From NCBI GenBank assembly GCA_003512875.1, contig DONZ01000167.1:1-5558 (forward strand): a DNA stretch of 5,558 nucleotides, given 5' to 3'. The translations under genes were made by a program, and so were the position numbers. The notes beneath the pieces are model-generated. The model was not told the origin of the DNA. It saw nothing but the letters and a program-made list of their open reading frames with translations, and did not search any database. This document shows positions 1-5,558 of this stretch, piece after piece. This DNA is from Desulfovibrio sp. GTDB taxonomy: Bacteria > Desulfobacterota > Desulfovibrionia > Desulfovibrionales > Desulfovibrionaceae. Position 1 is the first letter of the stretch; the number at the start of each line of letters is the position of its first letter.

Positions 1-2719
1 AAGGGGATTGCATGGAGCGCAAATCTTCAAACATGGCAAGAGCGTCCAAATTGGCTTGATATGCTCCGCGCAGATTTTGTTTCTTTTCAGCGTCACGTGC
101 AATGAAATACTGCGCATAAGCCCTTTGGTAAAGGGGAATGCTTTCATTGGCGGCGAGTTCCTGCCAAAGCGGAAGCGCCCTTGCTTCAAGCCCTATGTTT
201 TCCGCCGCAAGCGCCGTTGTATATTTCCTGTTGTTTTCTTTTTCAACAGGTAACGTCCATGGAGAAATTTTTTGATTTATTTCCAAGACCTTGTTCCAAT
301 CTTGTTTATTAATGGCATGGGCTAAGAAAATATCGTAGGCATACAGTCCGTTTTGATATTCCTCATCGTTTTTTGGTGTTCTGTCCATGAAATATGTGAG
401 CAGTTCCTCCGCCTTGGCTGTATCATCCCTATTCAGGTAAGCCCTTGCCATAGCCATTCGCAAATTTACGCTGATAGGTTCATAAAAAGCGTGAATGGCG
501 GGAAAATCCTCCCATAAGATCAACGTTCTTTCAAAGTTTTGCTCCGCCAAAGAAAGCTCCATGAGCGGATTAAACGCCCTGTGCAGCAAATCCAAGGCAT
601 TGTCGCTCTCTATTTTGTCAATATTCTCATTGAACAGATTTTGTGCCAGATGTGCCGCTTCAAGATAGTTTTTTTCAAGATATGTCTGAGTGGCTAAACG
701 GAGTTTTGCAAGGACAGCTTCTTTGCTGTCAGGATATTCGGCAATGATTTTTCTGTAATACTTAGGAGGATATTCTGAATTGGGTTCGCTGAATATTTGA
801 ATGGTTTCATCCAAAGACAAGCCGTTGTCGTAGCGCCCGTTTTCTCCTACATAGAGCAGGGCTTTCGGGGCGTTTTTATGTTCAGGAAATTCTTGATACA
901 ATTGATTGAGAACTTTTTTTGCCGATTCTTTCTCGTTGATGTCAAAATAAAGATTAGCAATTTTAAACAGTATGTCGCCGGCGTTTTCCGCTTTCGGATT
1001 TAAGTTGAAAATCTGCCAATAAGTCGCGATGGCTTCTTGGATAAGCCCCTGTTCTTCAAAAATATAGGCTTTAATGACGAGATAGTCGGAAGACTCCAAA
1101 TAAACTTTAGGCCAGCGGCGGTCGGTAAAGTTTATCATCGAAAGGGTTCTTTCATTGTTTCCCAGTTTATGAAGAGCTTTGATTTGTAACAAAGCCGCAT
1201 TCTTGGCATAGGTGTTGTCCGGATAATTATCAATTAAAATTTGCAGGTACTGCGAAGCAATGGCATATTCATTCTGTTTCAAATAGTAATCGCTTAAAAG
1301 CAAAATCGCATTGGGCGTGTCGACGCTGTAAGGAAAATTTTTATAGAGCATGTCGGTATAAGCCCTTGCCTCTTCCGGTCTGTTCAGGGCGAGGTACGTT
1401 ACGACCAAGTCCGCAAGAATTTCGGGTTTTCTAGAAGATTCGCTGCTTGCGTTCAAAGCTTCATGGGCGAAGTTGATGAACTGTTCTCCGACATTCGCGA
1501 TATTTGTGCTGTTCATGATAAAAAACGCTTTCGCCCTGTTATAATAAATTTCTTCCAAAAGGTTTTTCGGTAAATTAAATCCTTTTAATTTTTCTGCTTC
1601 CTCAAAAACCGTTTCGTATACGCCTAAATTATACGCCTTTCGCATGGTTTGTATTGTTGCGGGAATGTCAAGGGGAGGCGGAACTTCATTGCCTTGCTCG
1701 TCAACATAGATAATTTCTCCGACCGGGGGAGCATCGGGATTGATTTCCTGCTTATCCGGTTCTGCCGGAACAAGCCCCGCTTCTTCGGGAGTATTCGGAA
1801 TAACGGTATCGTGCGTTTTATCTTCAATAACAAGGGGTAAATTTTCTTGTTTTTGTTGAATCAACTCAGAAGAACCGGAATTGGAATTTTTATTTTTGTC
1901 TGTTACTTGCTGTTTCAGCTCATTTGTTTTCAATTCTTCGGGAGTGATGGGGGCGGCTTCCGTCGGCGGATTCGTATTCAATTTATACGATACGGAAGGG
2001 GGAGTAAACTCGGAAGCGTGTTTGTCTGCTGGCAACTCTTCGGTTTTAATAGGTTCGGGTTGACTTGTCTGATTTGCAGGCGCTTTTGTGCTTGCTTCCG
2101 CCACAAGCATATGTTTGGCGAGAGGAGATTGTTTTTGCGGAGAATGTTCCGCTTGCGTTGAATTTGCTGTTTTATCAGATGGTATTGCCGCAGGAACGCC
2201 GGAAGCGGCTGCCGTATTTTGCGTTGTTTCTTTTTTTTGAAGGGTGGCAGCATTATTCGCGGGATTTTTTTGTTCCGCTTTCAGTTCTTCAAGTTTTGCT
2301 TTAACTGTTTCTTCTTTTTCACTGACTTGATTATTAAATTCGATACGTTGCTCTGTCGGTTTCCAGCGAGCGCCCAAGGGGTCTTTATATATGCCGATAA
2401 TCAACGTGTCTTTATCCGTATTTTGGATAAAGCCGAAGGCGTTATCATTCAAAAGGACAGTTAAGCCGTATTCTGTCGGAATGACATCGGTTATGAGATT
2501 TCCTTTGACCAGTTGCAGATTTTTATCAAAATTTTTGCCTTGAATAAGTATTTTATTGGTATCTGTTCTGATTGTTTCAATTTTTTCCTTATTCAAATTA
2601 TTGCTGATAATAATTTGGTCAAAATTGTTATTTTGGGCGAAACTCCAAGTAAGGGCGTGTGCAAAAGGAATGTTTGCAAACGTTAACAGGAGGGCGGAGA
2701 GAATTATTTTTATCTTCAT
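1..2719 (-). CDS. Large exported TPR-repeat protein with low-complexity linker (3' end outside window)
   Basis: The minus strand is open from an ATG at 2719-2717 to the window edge, giving 906 complete codons without a stop. Residues 1-22 form a Sec signal peptide: basic MKIK, a hydrophobic core, and an Ala-His-Ala cleavage site before Leu23. Residues 23 to about 126 look like a small, mostly beta-strand domain containing a WSF motif; I do not recognise it, though it faintly recalls AMIN-type periplasmic domains. Residues about 127-350 are low complexity, rich in Pro, Thr, Asn, Gln, Glu and Lys, and probably disordered. From about 355 to the edge the sequence is alpha-helical with TPR-like repeats; the clearest are near residues 466-520, 578-625, 647-700, 745-779 and 860-900. 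The start lies 2 bases after the stop of the upstream activator gene (TAA-AT-ATG) with no good Shine-Dalgarno, which suggests coupled translation. The protein is probably periplasmic or envelope-associated and acts as a scaffold. Its exact role is unknown. Confidence 0.9.
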   Translation of the reverse strand, partial: MKIKIILSALLLTFANIPFAHALTWSFAQNNNFDQIIISNNLNKEKIETIRTDTNKILIQGKNFDKNLQLVKGNLITDVIPTEYGLTVLLNDNAFGFIQNTDKDTLIIGIYKDPLGARWKPTEQRIEFNNQVSEKEETVKAKLEELKAEQKNPANNAATLQKKETTQNTAAASGVPAAIPSDKTANSTQAEHSPQKQSPLAKHMLVAEASTKAPANQTSQPEPIKTEELPADKHASEFTPPSVSYKLNTNPPTEAAPITPEELKTNELKQQVTDKNKNSNSGSSELIQQKQENLPLVIEDKTHDTVIPNTPEEAGLVPAEPDKQEINPDAPPVGEIIYVDEQGNEVPPPLDIPATIQTMRKAYNLGVYETVFEEAEKLKGFNLPKNLLEEIYYNRAKAFFIMNSTNIANVGEQFINFAHEALNASSESSRKPEILADLVVTYLALNRPEEARAYTDMLYKNFPYSVDTPNAILLLSDYYLKQNEYAIASQYLQILIDNYPDNTYAKNAALLQIKALHKLGNNERTLSMINFTDRRWPKVYLESSDYLVIKAYIFEEQGLIQEAIATYWQIFNLNPKAENAGDILFKIANLYFDINEKESAKKVLNQLYQEFPEHKNAPKALLYVGENGRYDNGLSLDETIQIFSEPNSEYPPKYYRKIIAEYPDSKEAVLAKLRLATQTYLEKNYLEAAHLAQNLFNENIDKIESDNALDLLHRAFNPLMELSLAEQNFERTLILWEDFPAIHAFYEPISVNLRMAMARAYLNRDDTAKAEELLTYFMDRTPKNDEEYQNGLYAYDIFLAHAINKQDWNKVLEINQKISPWTLPVEKENNRKYTTALAAENIGLEARALPLWQELAANESIPLYQRAYAQYFIARDAEKKQNLRGAYQANLDALAMFEDLRSMQSP

Positions 2720-2721
2720 AT

Positions 2722-3846
2722 TTATTCGGTATTGCGTTTTTTTAGTTTTTCGATAAGAGTTGTGCGTTTTATGCCTAGAATTTCAGCTGCTTGGTTTTTA
2801 ATGCCTTCAACTTGTTCCAGTGCTTCGTTAATAATTTTATCTTCAATCATTTCTAAAAATTCTTTCAAATTCATATTGTTGTTTTTCATATCGATTAAGG
2901 ACGGAAGCATATTTGATGAATTTGAAAAATCGGAAAATCCTTGTGTCAAAATCGAGGTCAGGGATTTCTTCTCTTCTTGGCTTACGCTTGAATTTAATGA
3001 AATTGCCGTATCTTTTTGTTTGGCGGGCTGAATGGTTATTTCTTCAGGAAGAGGGGGAAGACAGCTTATATCCCCGACTCCGTTTAAAATTTTGGGAGAA
3101 AGGTCTGACAGTACGATTTGCGGACCGTCAGCCAAAATGCTTAACCGTTCGGTGAAATTTTCCAATTCCCGCACATTGCCGGGCCATGAGTAATTCAAAA
3201 AGACTTTTGCGACATCTTCGGACAACGTCAGTTGTTCGCGTTCTTTTTTTTCACAAAAAACTTTCAGAAAATTTTCCGCCAATGTCAGAATATCGTTTCC
3301 TCTTTCACGCAAAGGAGGCAGGTGCAGCGGAATAACGTTCAAACGGTAATATAAGTCTTCCCTGAAATTGCCAAGAGCGACTTCCTGTTCCAAATCCCTG
3401 TTCGTTGCCGCCACAATGCGCACGTCGATTTTTTTGGGGCCGCTGCCGCCAACCCGTTCAATTTCTTTCTCCTGCAGGACCCGTAAAATTTTTACTTGCA
3501 AAGAGGTATCCATTTCCCCGATTTCATCAAGAAAAATGGTTCCGCCCTCCGCCAGTTCAAAACGTCCGGGTTTGGTGCGTATGGCGTGGGTGAATGCGCC
3601 TTTTTCATGTCCGAAAAGTTCAGATTCTAAGAGTTCTTTGGGAATGGCACCGCAGTTGACAGGAATAAAAGGAGCATTGGTGCGTTTGCTTTCCCTATGC
3701 AAGGTACGCACTAAAACTTCTTTACCCGTTCCGGATTCTCCGGTAACAAGGACCGTGCTGTCAGTTGGAGCGACTTTGCGAAGAATTTTGAATACTTCCG
3801 CAAGAGAGGTGTCTTCCCCGATTATCCCTGAATTTTTATGGGACAT
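2722..3846 (-). CDS. Sigma-54-dependent transcription activator, FleQ-like, without N-terminal regulatory domain
   Basis: This 374-aa bacterial enhancer-binding protein would use ATP hydrolysis to remodel RNA polymerase-sigma-54 at -24/-12 promoters. The AAA+ domain fills residues about 7-245: Walker A GESGTGKE at 36-43, the sigma-54-contacting loop GAFTHA at 83-88 (usually GAFTGA), Walker B GGTIFLDEIG at 101-110, sensor I ATNRDL at 147-152, the arginine-finger region FREDLYYRLNV at 161-171, and sensor II WPGNVRELEN at 221-230. Residues about 258-325 are a variable Ser/Asn-rich linker. A Fis-type helix-turn-helix follows at about 329-372, with NQAAEILGIKRTTLIEKLKK at 351-370. The text around Walker A and the RTTLIEK recognition helix resemble FleQ/FlrA flagellar master regulators. 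FleQ's N-terminal domain of about 120 residues is absent, as in PspF. The chosen ATG follows GGAGG and directly precedes the conserved IIGEDTSL start of the AAA+ domain. Family assignment is firm; a flagellar role is inference. Confidence 0.95.
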   Translation of the reverse strand: MSHKNSGIIGEDTSLAEVFKILRKVAPTDSTVLVTGESGTGKEVLVRTLHRESKRTNAPFIPVNCGAIPKELLESELFGHEKGAFTHAIRTKPGRFELAEGGTIFLDEIGEMDTSLQVKILRVLQEKEIERVGGSGPKKIDVRIVAATNRDLEQEVALGNFREDLYYRLNVIPLHLPPLRERGNDILTLAENFLKVFCEKKEREQLTLSEDVAKVFLNYSWPGNVRELENFTERLSILADGPQIVLSDLSPKILNGVGDISCLPPLPEEITIQPAKQKDTAISLNSSVSQEEKKSLTSILTQGFSDFSNSSNMLPSLIDMKNNNMNLKEFLEMIEDKIINEALEQVEGIKNQAAEILGIKRTTLIEKLKKRNTE

Positions 3847-3850
3847 ATTT

Positions 3851-3855
3851 CCTCC
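3851..3855 (-). promoter_or_regulatory. Shine-Dalgarno of the sigma-54 activator gene
   Basis: GGAGG on the minus strand lies 4 bases before the ATG at 3846. The spacing is short but matches the other two start sites in this window, and it supports this ATG as the true start. Confidence 0.75.
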
Positions 3856-3881
3856 GTAGGAGTAAATAAAATTATATAATT

Positions 3882-3909
3882 ATTTTAGTACAAAAATAAA
3901 AAGTGTCAA
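3882..3909 (-). promoter_or_regulatory. Sigma-70-type promoter for the activator-TPR operon
   Basis: On the minus strand a perfect -35 box TTGACA (3909-3904) is followed after 16 bases by TAAAAT (3887-3882), one mismatch from TATAAT. Transcription would begin near 3875, giving a leader of about 28 bases that contains the GGAGG site. The assignment rests on sequence match alone. Confidence 0.6.
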
Positions 3910-3919
3910 TAGTCTGACA
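3904..3919. repeat. Inverted repeat TGTCA-N6-TGACA over the -35 box of the activator promoter
   Basis: TGTCA at 3904-3908 and TGACA at 3915-3919 form a perfect 5-bp inverted repeat with a 6-bp spacer. The left arm lies within the minus-strand -35 box. The size and position suit a dimeric regulator, but a 5-bp arm can occur by chance in AT-rich DNA. Confidence 0.35.
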
Positions 3920-3922
3920 GAT

Positions 3923-3959
3923 AAAAAATATTTTTTTTCAAGGGCTTGTTTTTTGAAAA
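3923..3959. other. A/T-tract segment between the divergent promoters
   Basis: A perfect 14-bp palindrome of six A, TA and six T (3923-3936) merges into a run of eight T (3931-3938). A weak inverted repeat follows: TTTTCAA at 3935-3941 and TTGAAAA at 3953-3959. Such tracts tend to bend DNA and can act as an UP element or nucleoid-protein site for flanking promoters. It is not a convincing terminator, because both flanking genes read away from it. Confidence 0.3.
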
Positions 3960-3972
3960 CATAAGGTTGAAC

Positions 3973-4002
3973 TTGACAAATCGGGTTATTAATACGTATT
4001 AT
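3973..4002 (+). promoter_or_regulatory. Sigma-70-type promoter for the ABC ATPase-ettA operon
   Basis: A perfect -35 box TTGACA (3973-3978) is followed after 18 bases by TATTAT (3997-4002), one mismatch from consensus. A perfect TATAAT also exists at 4000-4005, but its 21-base spacer is too long for standard use with this -35. Transcription would begin near 4009, leaving a leader of about 39 bases that carries the GGAGG site at 4039. Confidence 0.65.
3990..4001. repeat. 12-bp perfect palindrome overlapping the -10 box
   Basis: TAATACGTATTA is a perfect palindrome centred between 3995 and 3996. It covers the end of the spacer and most of the -10 box of the plus-strand promoter. A dimeric repressor bound here would block initiation. 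No second copy was noticed in the window, and the regulator is unknown. Confidence 0.35.
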
Positions 4003-4038
4003 AATTGATTGAATGTTATTACGCAGTGTTTGAATATC

Positions 4039-4043
4039 GGAGG
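4039..4043 (+). promoter_or_regulatory. Shine-Dalgarno that decides the start of the GlnQ-type ATPase
   Basis: GGAGG sits 4 bases before the ATG at 4048. The reading frame is open for 13 further codons upstream to an ATG at 4009, but that ATG has no Shine-Dalgarno and falls at the predicted transcription start. The 4048 start also gives the family-typical N-terminus [14 protein letters not shown]. Confidence 0.8.
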
Positions 4044-4047
4044 ATAT

Positions 4048-4776
4048 ATGCCAATTCTTGAAATTCGTGACGTGCATAAATGGTATGGCGATTTTCATGT
4101 ATTAAACGGAATCAGTGAAACGGTTGAAAAAGGTGAAGTGGTTTTTATTTGCGGACCTTCCGGTTCCGGCAAAAGCACCTTTATCCGCTGTTTGAACAGA
4201 TTGGAAGCTATCCAGCAAGGTTCCATTTTGCTTGAGGGCGTCGATATTTATGATAAAAATTTGGATGTGAACGAATTGCGGAGTGAAGTGGGCATGGTTT
4301 TCCAACAATTCAACCTGTATCCGCATTTGAGCGTTCTTGACAATATTACGCTTGCGCCGATTAAAGTCCGCAAACTTCCGAAGCATAAGGCTGTCGCCAA
4401 TGCCATGGAACTTCTCGAACGTGTCGGAATTTTAAATCAGGCCCATAAATATCCCATTCAATTATCAGGCGGGCAGCAGCAGCGTGTCGCCATTGCGCGG
4501 GCTTTGGCAATGCAGCCCAAGGTTATGCTTTTTGATGAACCTACTTCCGCTCTCGACCCTGAAATGGTGAATGAAGTTTTAAATGTCATGAAGGATTTGG
4601 CTTCCGACGGCATGACCATGATGTGCGTAACCCATGAAATGGCATTTGCGAAAGAAGTAGCCGACAGAATTATTTTTATGGACCATGGCGTTACTTTGGA
4701 AAAAGCAAGCCCCGAAGTTTTCTTTACCAATCCGCAGCATGAGCGAACGAAAGCGTTCTTAAAAGAAATCTTATAA
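4048..4776 (+). CDS. glnQ: Polar amino acid ABC transporter ATP-binding protein (GlnQ/GltL type)
   Basis: This 242-aa protein, close to the usual 240 of the family, is the cytoplasmic ATPase that would power import of a polar amino acid such as glutamine, glutamate or aspartate. All ABC ATPase motifs are intact: Walker [10 protein letters not shown] at 36-44, Q-loop Gln86 in VFQQF, signature LSGGQ at 139-143, Walker B VMLFDEP at 159-165 with catalytic Glu164, D-loop SALD at 167-170, and switch His196 in VTHEM. The [16 protein letters not shown] segment and the ending RIIFMDHG with an FF-x-NP-x-x-ER tail are typical of the GlnQ/GltL group. Substrate cannot be read from an ATPase. No permease or solute-binding protein gene follows; the next gene, 12 bases downstream, is ettA. 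The partners must lie elsewhere or have been lost. The gene symbol is by family only. Confidence 0.92.
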   Translation: MPILEIRDVHKWYGDFHVLNGISETVEKGEVVFICGPSGSGKSTFIRCLNRLEAIQQGSILLEGVDIYDKNLDVNELRSEVGMVFQQFNLYPHLSVLDNITLAPIKVRKLPKHKAVANAMELLERVGILNQAHKYPIQLSGGQQQRVAIARALAMQPKVMLFDEPTSALDPEMVNEVLNVMKDLASDGMTMMCVTHEMAFAKEVADRIIFMDHGVTLEKASPEVFFTNPQHERTKAFLKEIL

Positions 4777-4780
4777 AAAT

Positions 4781-4785
4781 GAGGA
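4781..4785 (+). promoter_or_regulatory. Shine-Dalgarno of ettA
   Basis: GAGGA lies 3 bases before the ATG at 4789, within the 12-base gap after the upstream stop codon. It favours this ATG over the out-of-frame ATG at 4779. Confidence 0.7.
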
Positions 4786-4788
4786 ATT

Positions 4789-5558
4789 ATGAGTAACGAA
4801 CAGGAAAAAGTCATTTATTCGATGCACCGTGTGACCAAACGTCACGGACAAAAGGAAGTGTTGAAAGATATCACGCTTGGATATTTTTATGGTGCGAAAA
4901 TCGGCGTTTTAGGTTTAAACGGCGCAGGTAAATCATCGCTTTTAAAAATTTTGGCAGGTGTCGATAAAAATTTTGAAGGGGATATTGTTATCGCTCCCGG
5001 ATACAGTATCGGCTATCTTGAACAGGAACCTCTTGTCGATGAAACACGGACTGTGCGCGAGGTTGTTGAGGAAGGCGTTAAAGAAGTCATCGATTTGGTC
5101 CATGAATTTAATGACATCAATGCCAAGTTCGCCGAACCCATGGAGGCGGACGAGATGGACGCTCTTATTGAACGCCAAGCGAAAGTTCAGGAAAAAATGG
5201 ACGCCGTGAATGCTTGGGACATTGATTCCCGTCTTGAAATGGCTATGGACGCTTTGCGCTGTCCTCCTTCCGATACGCCGGTTTCCGTTATTTCGGGCGG
5301 TGAAAAACGCCGTGTCGCCCTTTGCCGTCTGCTCCTGCAAAATCCTGATGTTTTGCTTCTTGACGAGCCGACCAACCACTTGGACGCGGAATCTGTCGCC
5401 TGGCTTGAACGCTTTTTGCATACTTTTCCCGGAACCGTCATCGCCGTTACCCACGACCGTTATTTTCTGGATAATGTCGCAGGCTGGATACTGGAATTGG
5501 ATAGGGGCAAGGGTATTCCATGGAAAGGAAACTATTCTTCATGGCTTGACCAGAAGAC
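4789..5558 (+). CDS. ettA: EttA, ABC-F energy-dependent translational throttle protein (3' end outside window)
   Basis: The first 256 codons of an ABC-F ATPase are present, about half of the roughly 555 residues usual for EttA. EttA binds the ribosomal E site and gates entry into the elongation cycle according to the ATP/ADP ratio. The start is EttA-like (YSMHRVTK at 10-17), and the first ABC domain shows Walker [10 protein letters not shown] at 42-50, Q-loop Gln79 in YLEQEP, the charged helical arm insertion at about 95-144 that contacts the ribosome and P-site tRNA, signature ISGGE at 168-172, Walker [13 protein letters not shown] at 188-199 with catalytic Glu193, and switch His222. The run [10 protein letters not shown] and the block [20 protein letters not shown] match E. 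coli EttA almost residue for residue from memory, which separates it from Uup and YheS. The final Ser of Walker A and the Ile of the signature are mild departures. The second ABC domain lies beyond the window. Confidence 0.95.
   Translation, partial: MSNEQEKVIYSMHRVTKRHGQKEVLKDITLGYFYGAKIGVLGLNGAGKSSLLKILAGVDKNFEGDIVIAPGYSIGYLEQEPLVDETRTVREVVEEGVKEVIDLVHEFNDINAKFAEPMEADEMDALIERQAKVQEKMDAVNAWDIDSRLEMAMDALRCPPSDTPVSVISGGEKRRVALCRLLLQNPDVLLLDEPTNHLDAESVAWLERFLHTFPGTVIAVTHDRYFLDNVAGWILELDRGKGIPWKGNYSSWLDQK

Noticed and set aside
1847..2253. Several open frames on both strands in the linker of the TPR gene
   Set aside because: They lie in other frames of low-complexity coding DNA, lack ribosome binding sites, and their Phe/Arg- or Gln/Lys-rich translations mirror the biased sequence.
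3368..3859. 163-codon open frame on the plus strand opposite the activator
   Set aside because: It is antisense to the AAA+ motifs of a clear gene, and its translation is a Ser/Pro/Arg-rich string without domain features.
3935..3959. Inverted repeat with T runs as a rho-independent terminator
   Set aside because: The stem is A/T-only apart from one pair, and both flanking genes are transcribed away from it, so no transcript needs ending there.
4009..4047. Longer version of the GlnQ-type ATPase starting at the ATG at 4009
   Set aside because: That ATG has no Shine-Dalgarno and coincides with the predicted transcription start; the extra 13 residues do not resemble the family N-terminus, whereas the ATG at 4048 has GGAGG at 4039.
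3847..4047. Possible sigma-54 promoter (-24 GG, -12 GC) between the divergent genes
   Set aside because: No GG-N10-GC arrangement with a fitting TGGCAC/TTGC context was found on either strand; the sigma-70-type boxes fit much better.
4942..5454. 170-codon open frame on the minus strand opposite ettA
   Set aside because: It is antisense to strongly conserved ABC-F motifs, and its protein shows no recognisable features.

Overview
The window holds four protein-coding genes in two divergent transcription units, read outward from a 201-bp AT-rich intergenic region (3847-4047). Base composition is moderate to low in G+C. There are no RNA genes, insertion sequences, CRISPR arrays or phage genes, and the layout looks chromosomal. 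The gene content is Gram-negative: an EttA-type ABC-F protein, a FleQ-like sigma-54 activator, and a large Sec-exported TPR protein. A deltaproteobacterial (Desulfovibrionaceae-like) host is a plausible guess, but the sequence does not prove it.

Left unit (minus strand, reading toward base 1). It begins with a 374-aa sigma-54-dependent transcription activator (3846-2722). This has an AAA+ domain and a Fis-type helix-turn-helix but no N-terminal sensory or receiver domain. Two bases after its stop codon comes a very long secreted protein (2719 to beyond base 1, at least 906 aa). It has a signal peptide, a small N-terminal domain, a long low-complexity linker rich in Pro, Thr, Asn, Gln, Glu and Lys, and a TPR superhelix still open at the window edge. 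The second gene has no clear Shine-Dalgarno of its own, so the pair is probably translationally coupled.

Right unit (plus strand). It begins with a 242-aa amino-acid-type ABC transporter ATPase (GlnQ/GltL family, 4048-4776). Twelve bases later comes the N-terminal 256 codons of EttA (4789 to beyond base 5558), an ABC-F translation factor. No permease or binding-protein gene for the transporter ATPase lies in the window.

The intergenic region carries a good sigma-70-type promoter for each unit, both with a perfect TTGACA -35 box. Each promoter is overlapped by a short inverted repeat that could be an operator. No -24/-12 sigma-54 promoter is seen there, so the activator does not obviously control its own gene through sigma-54.

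Nothing here is clearly an undescribed system. The points most worth a second look are the activator's departures from FleQ (no N-terminal domain, GAFTHA in place of GAFTGA, changed positions where FleQ binds c-di-GMP), its tight coupling to the exported TPR protein, and the transporter ATPase separated from its membrane partners.
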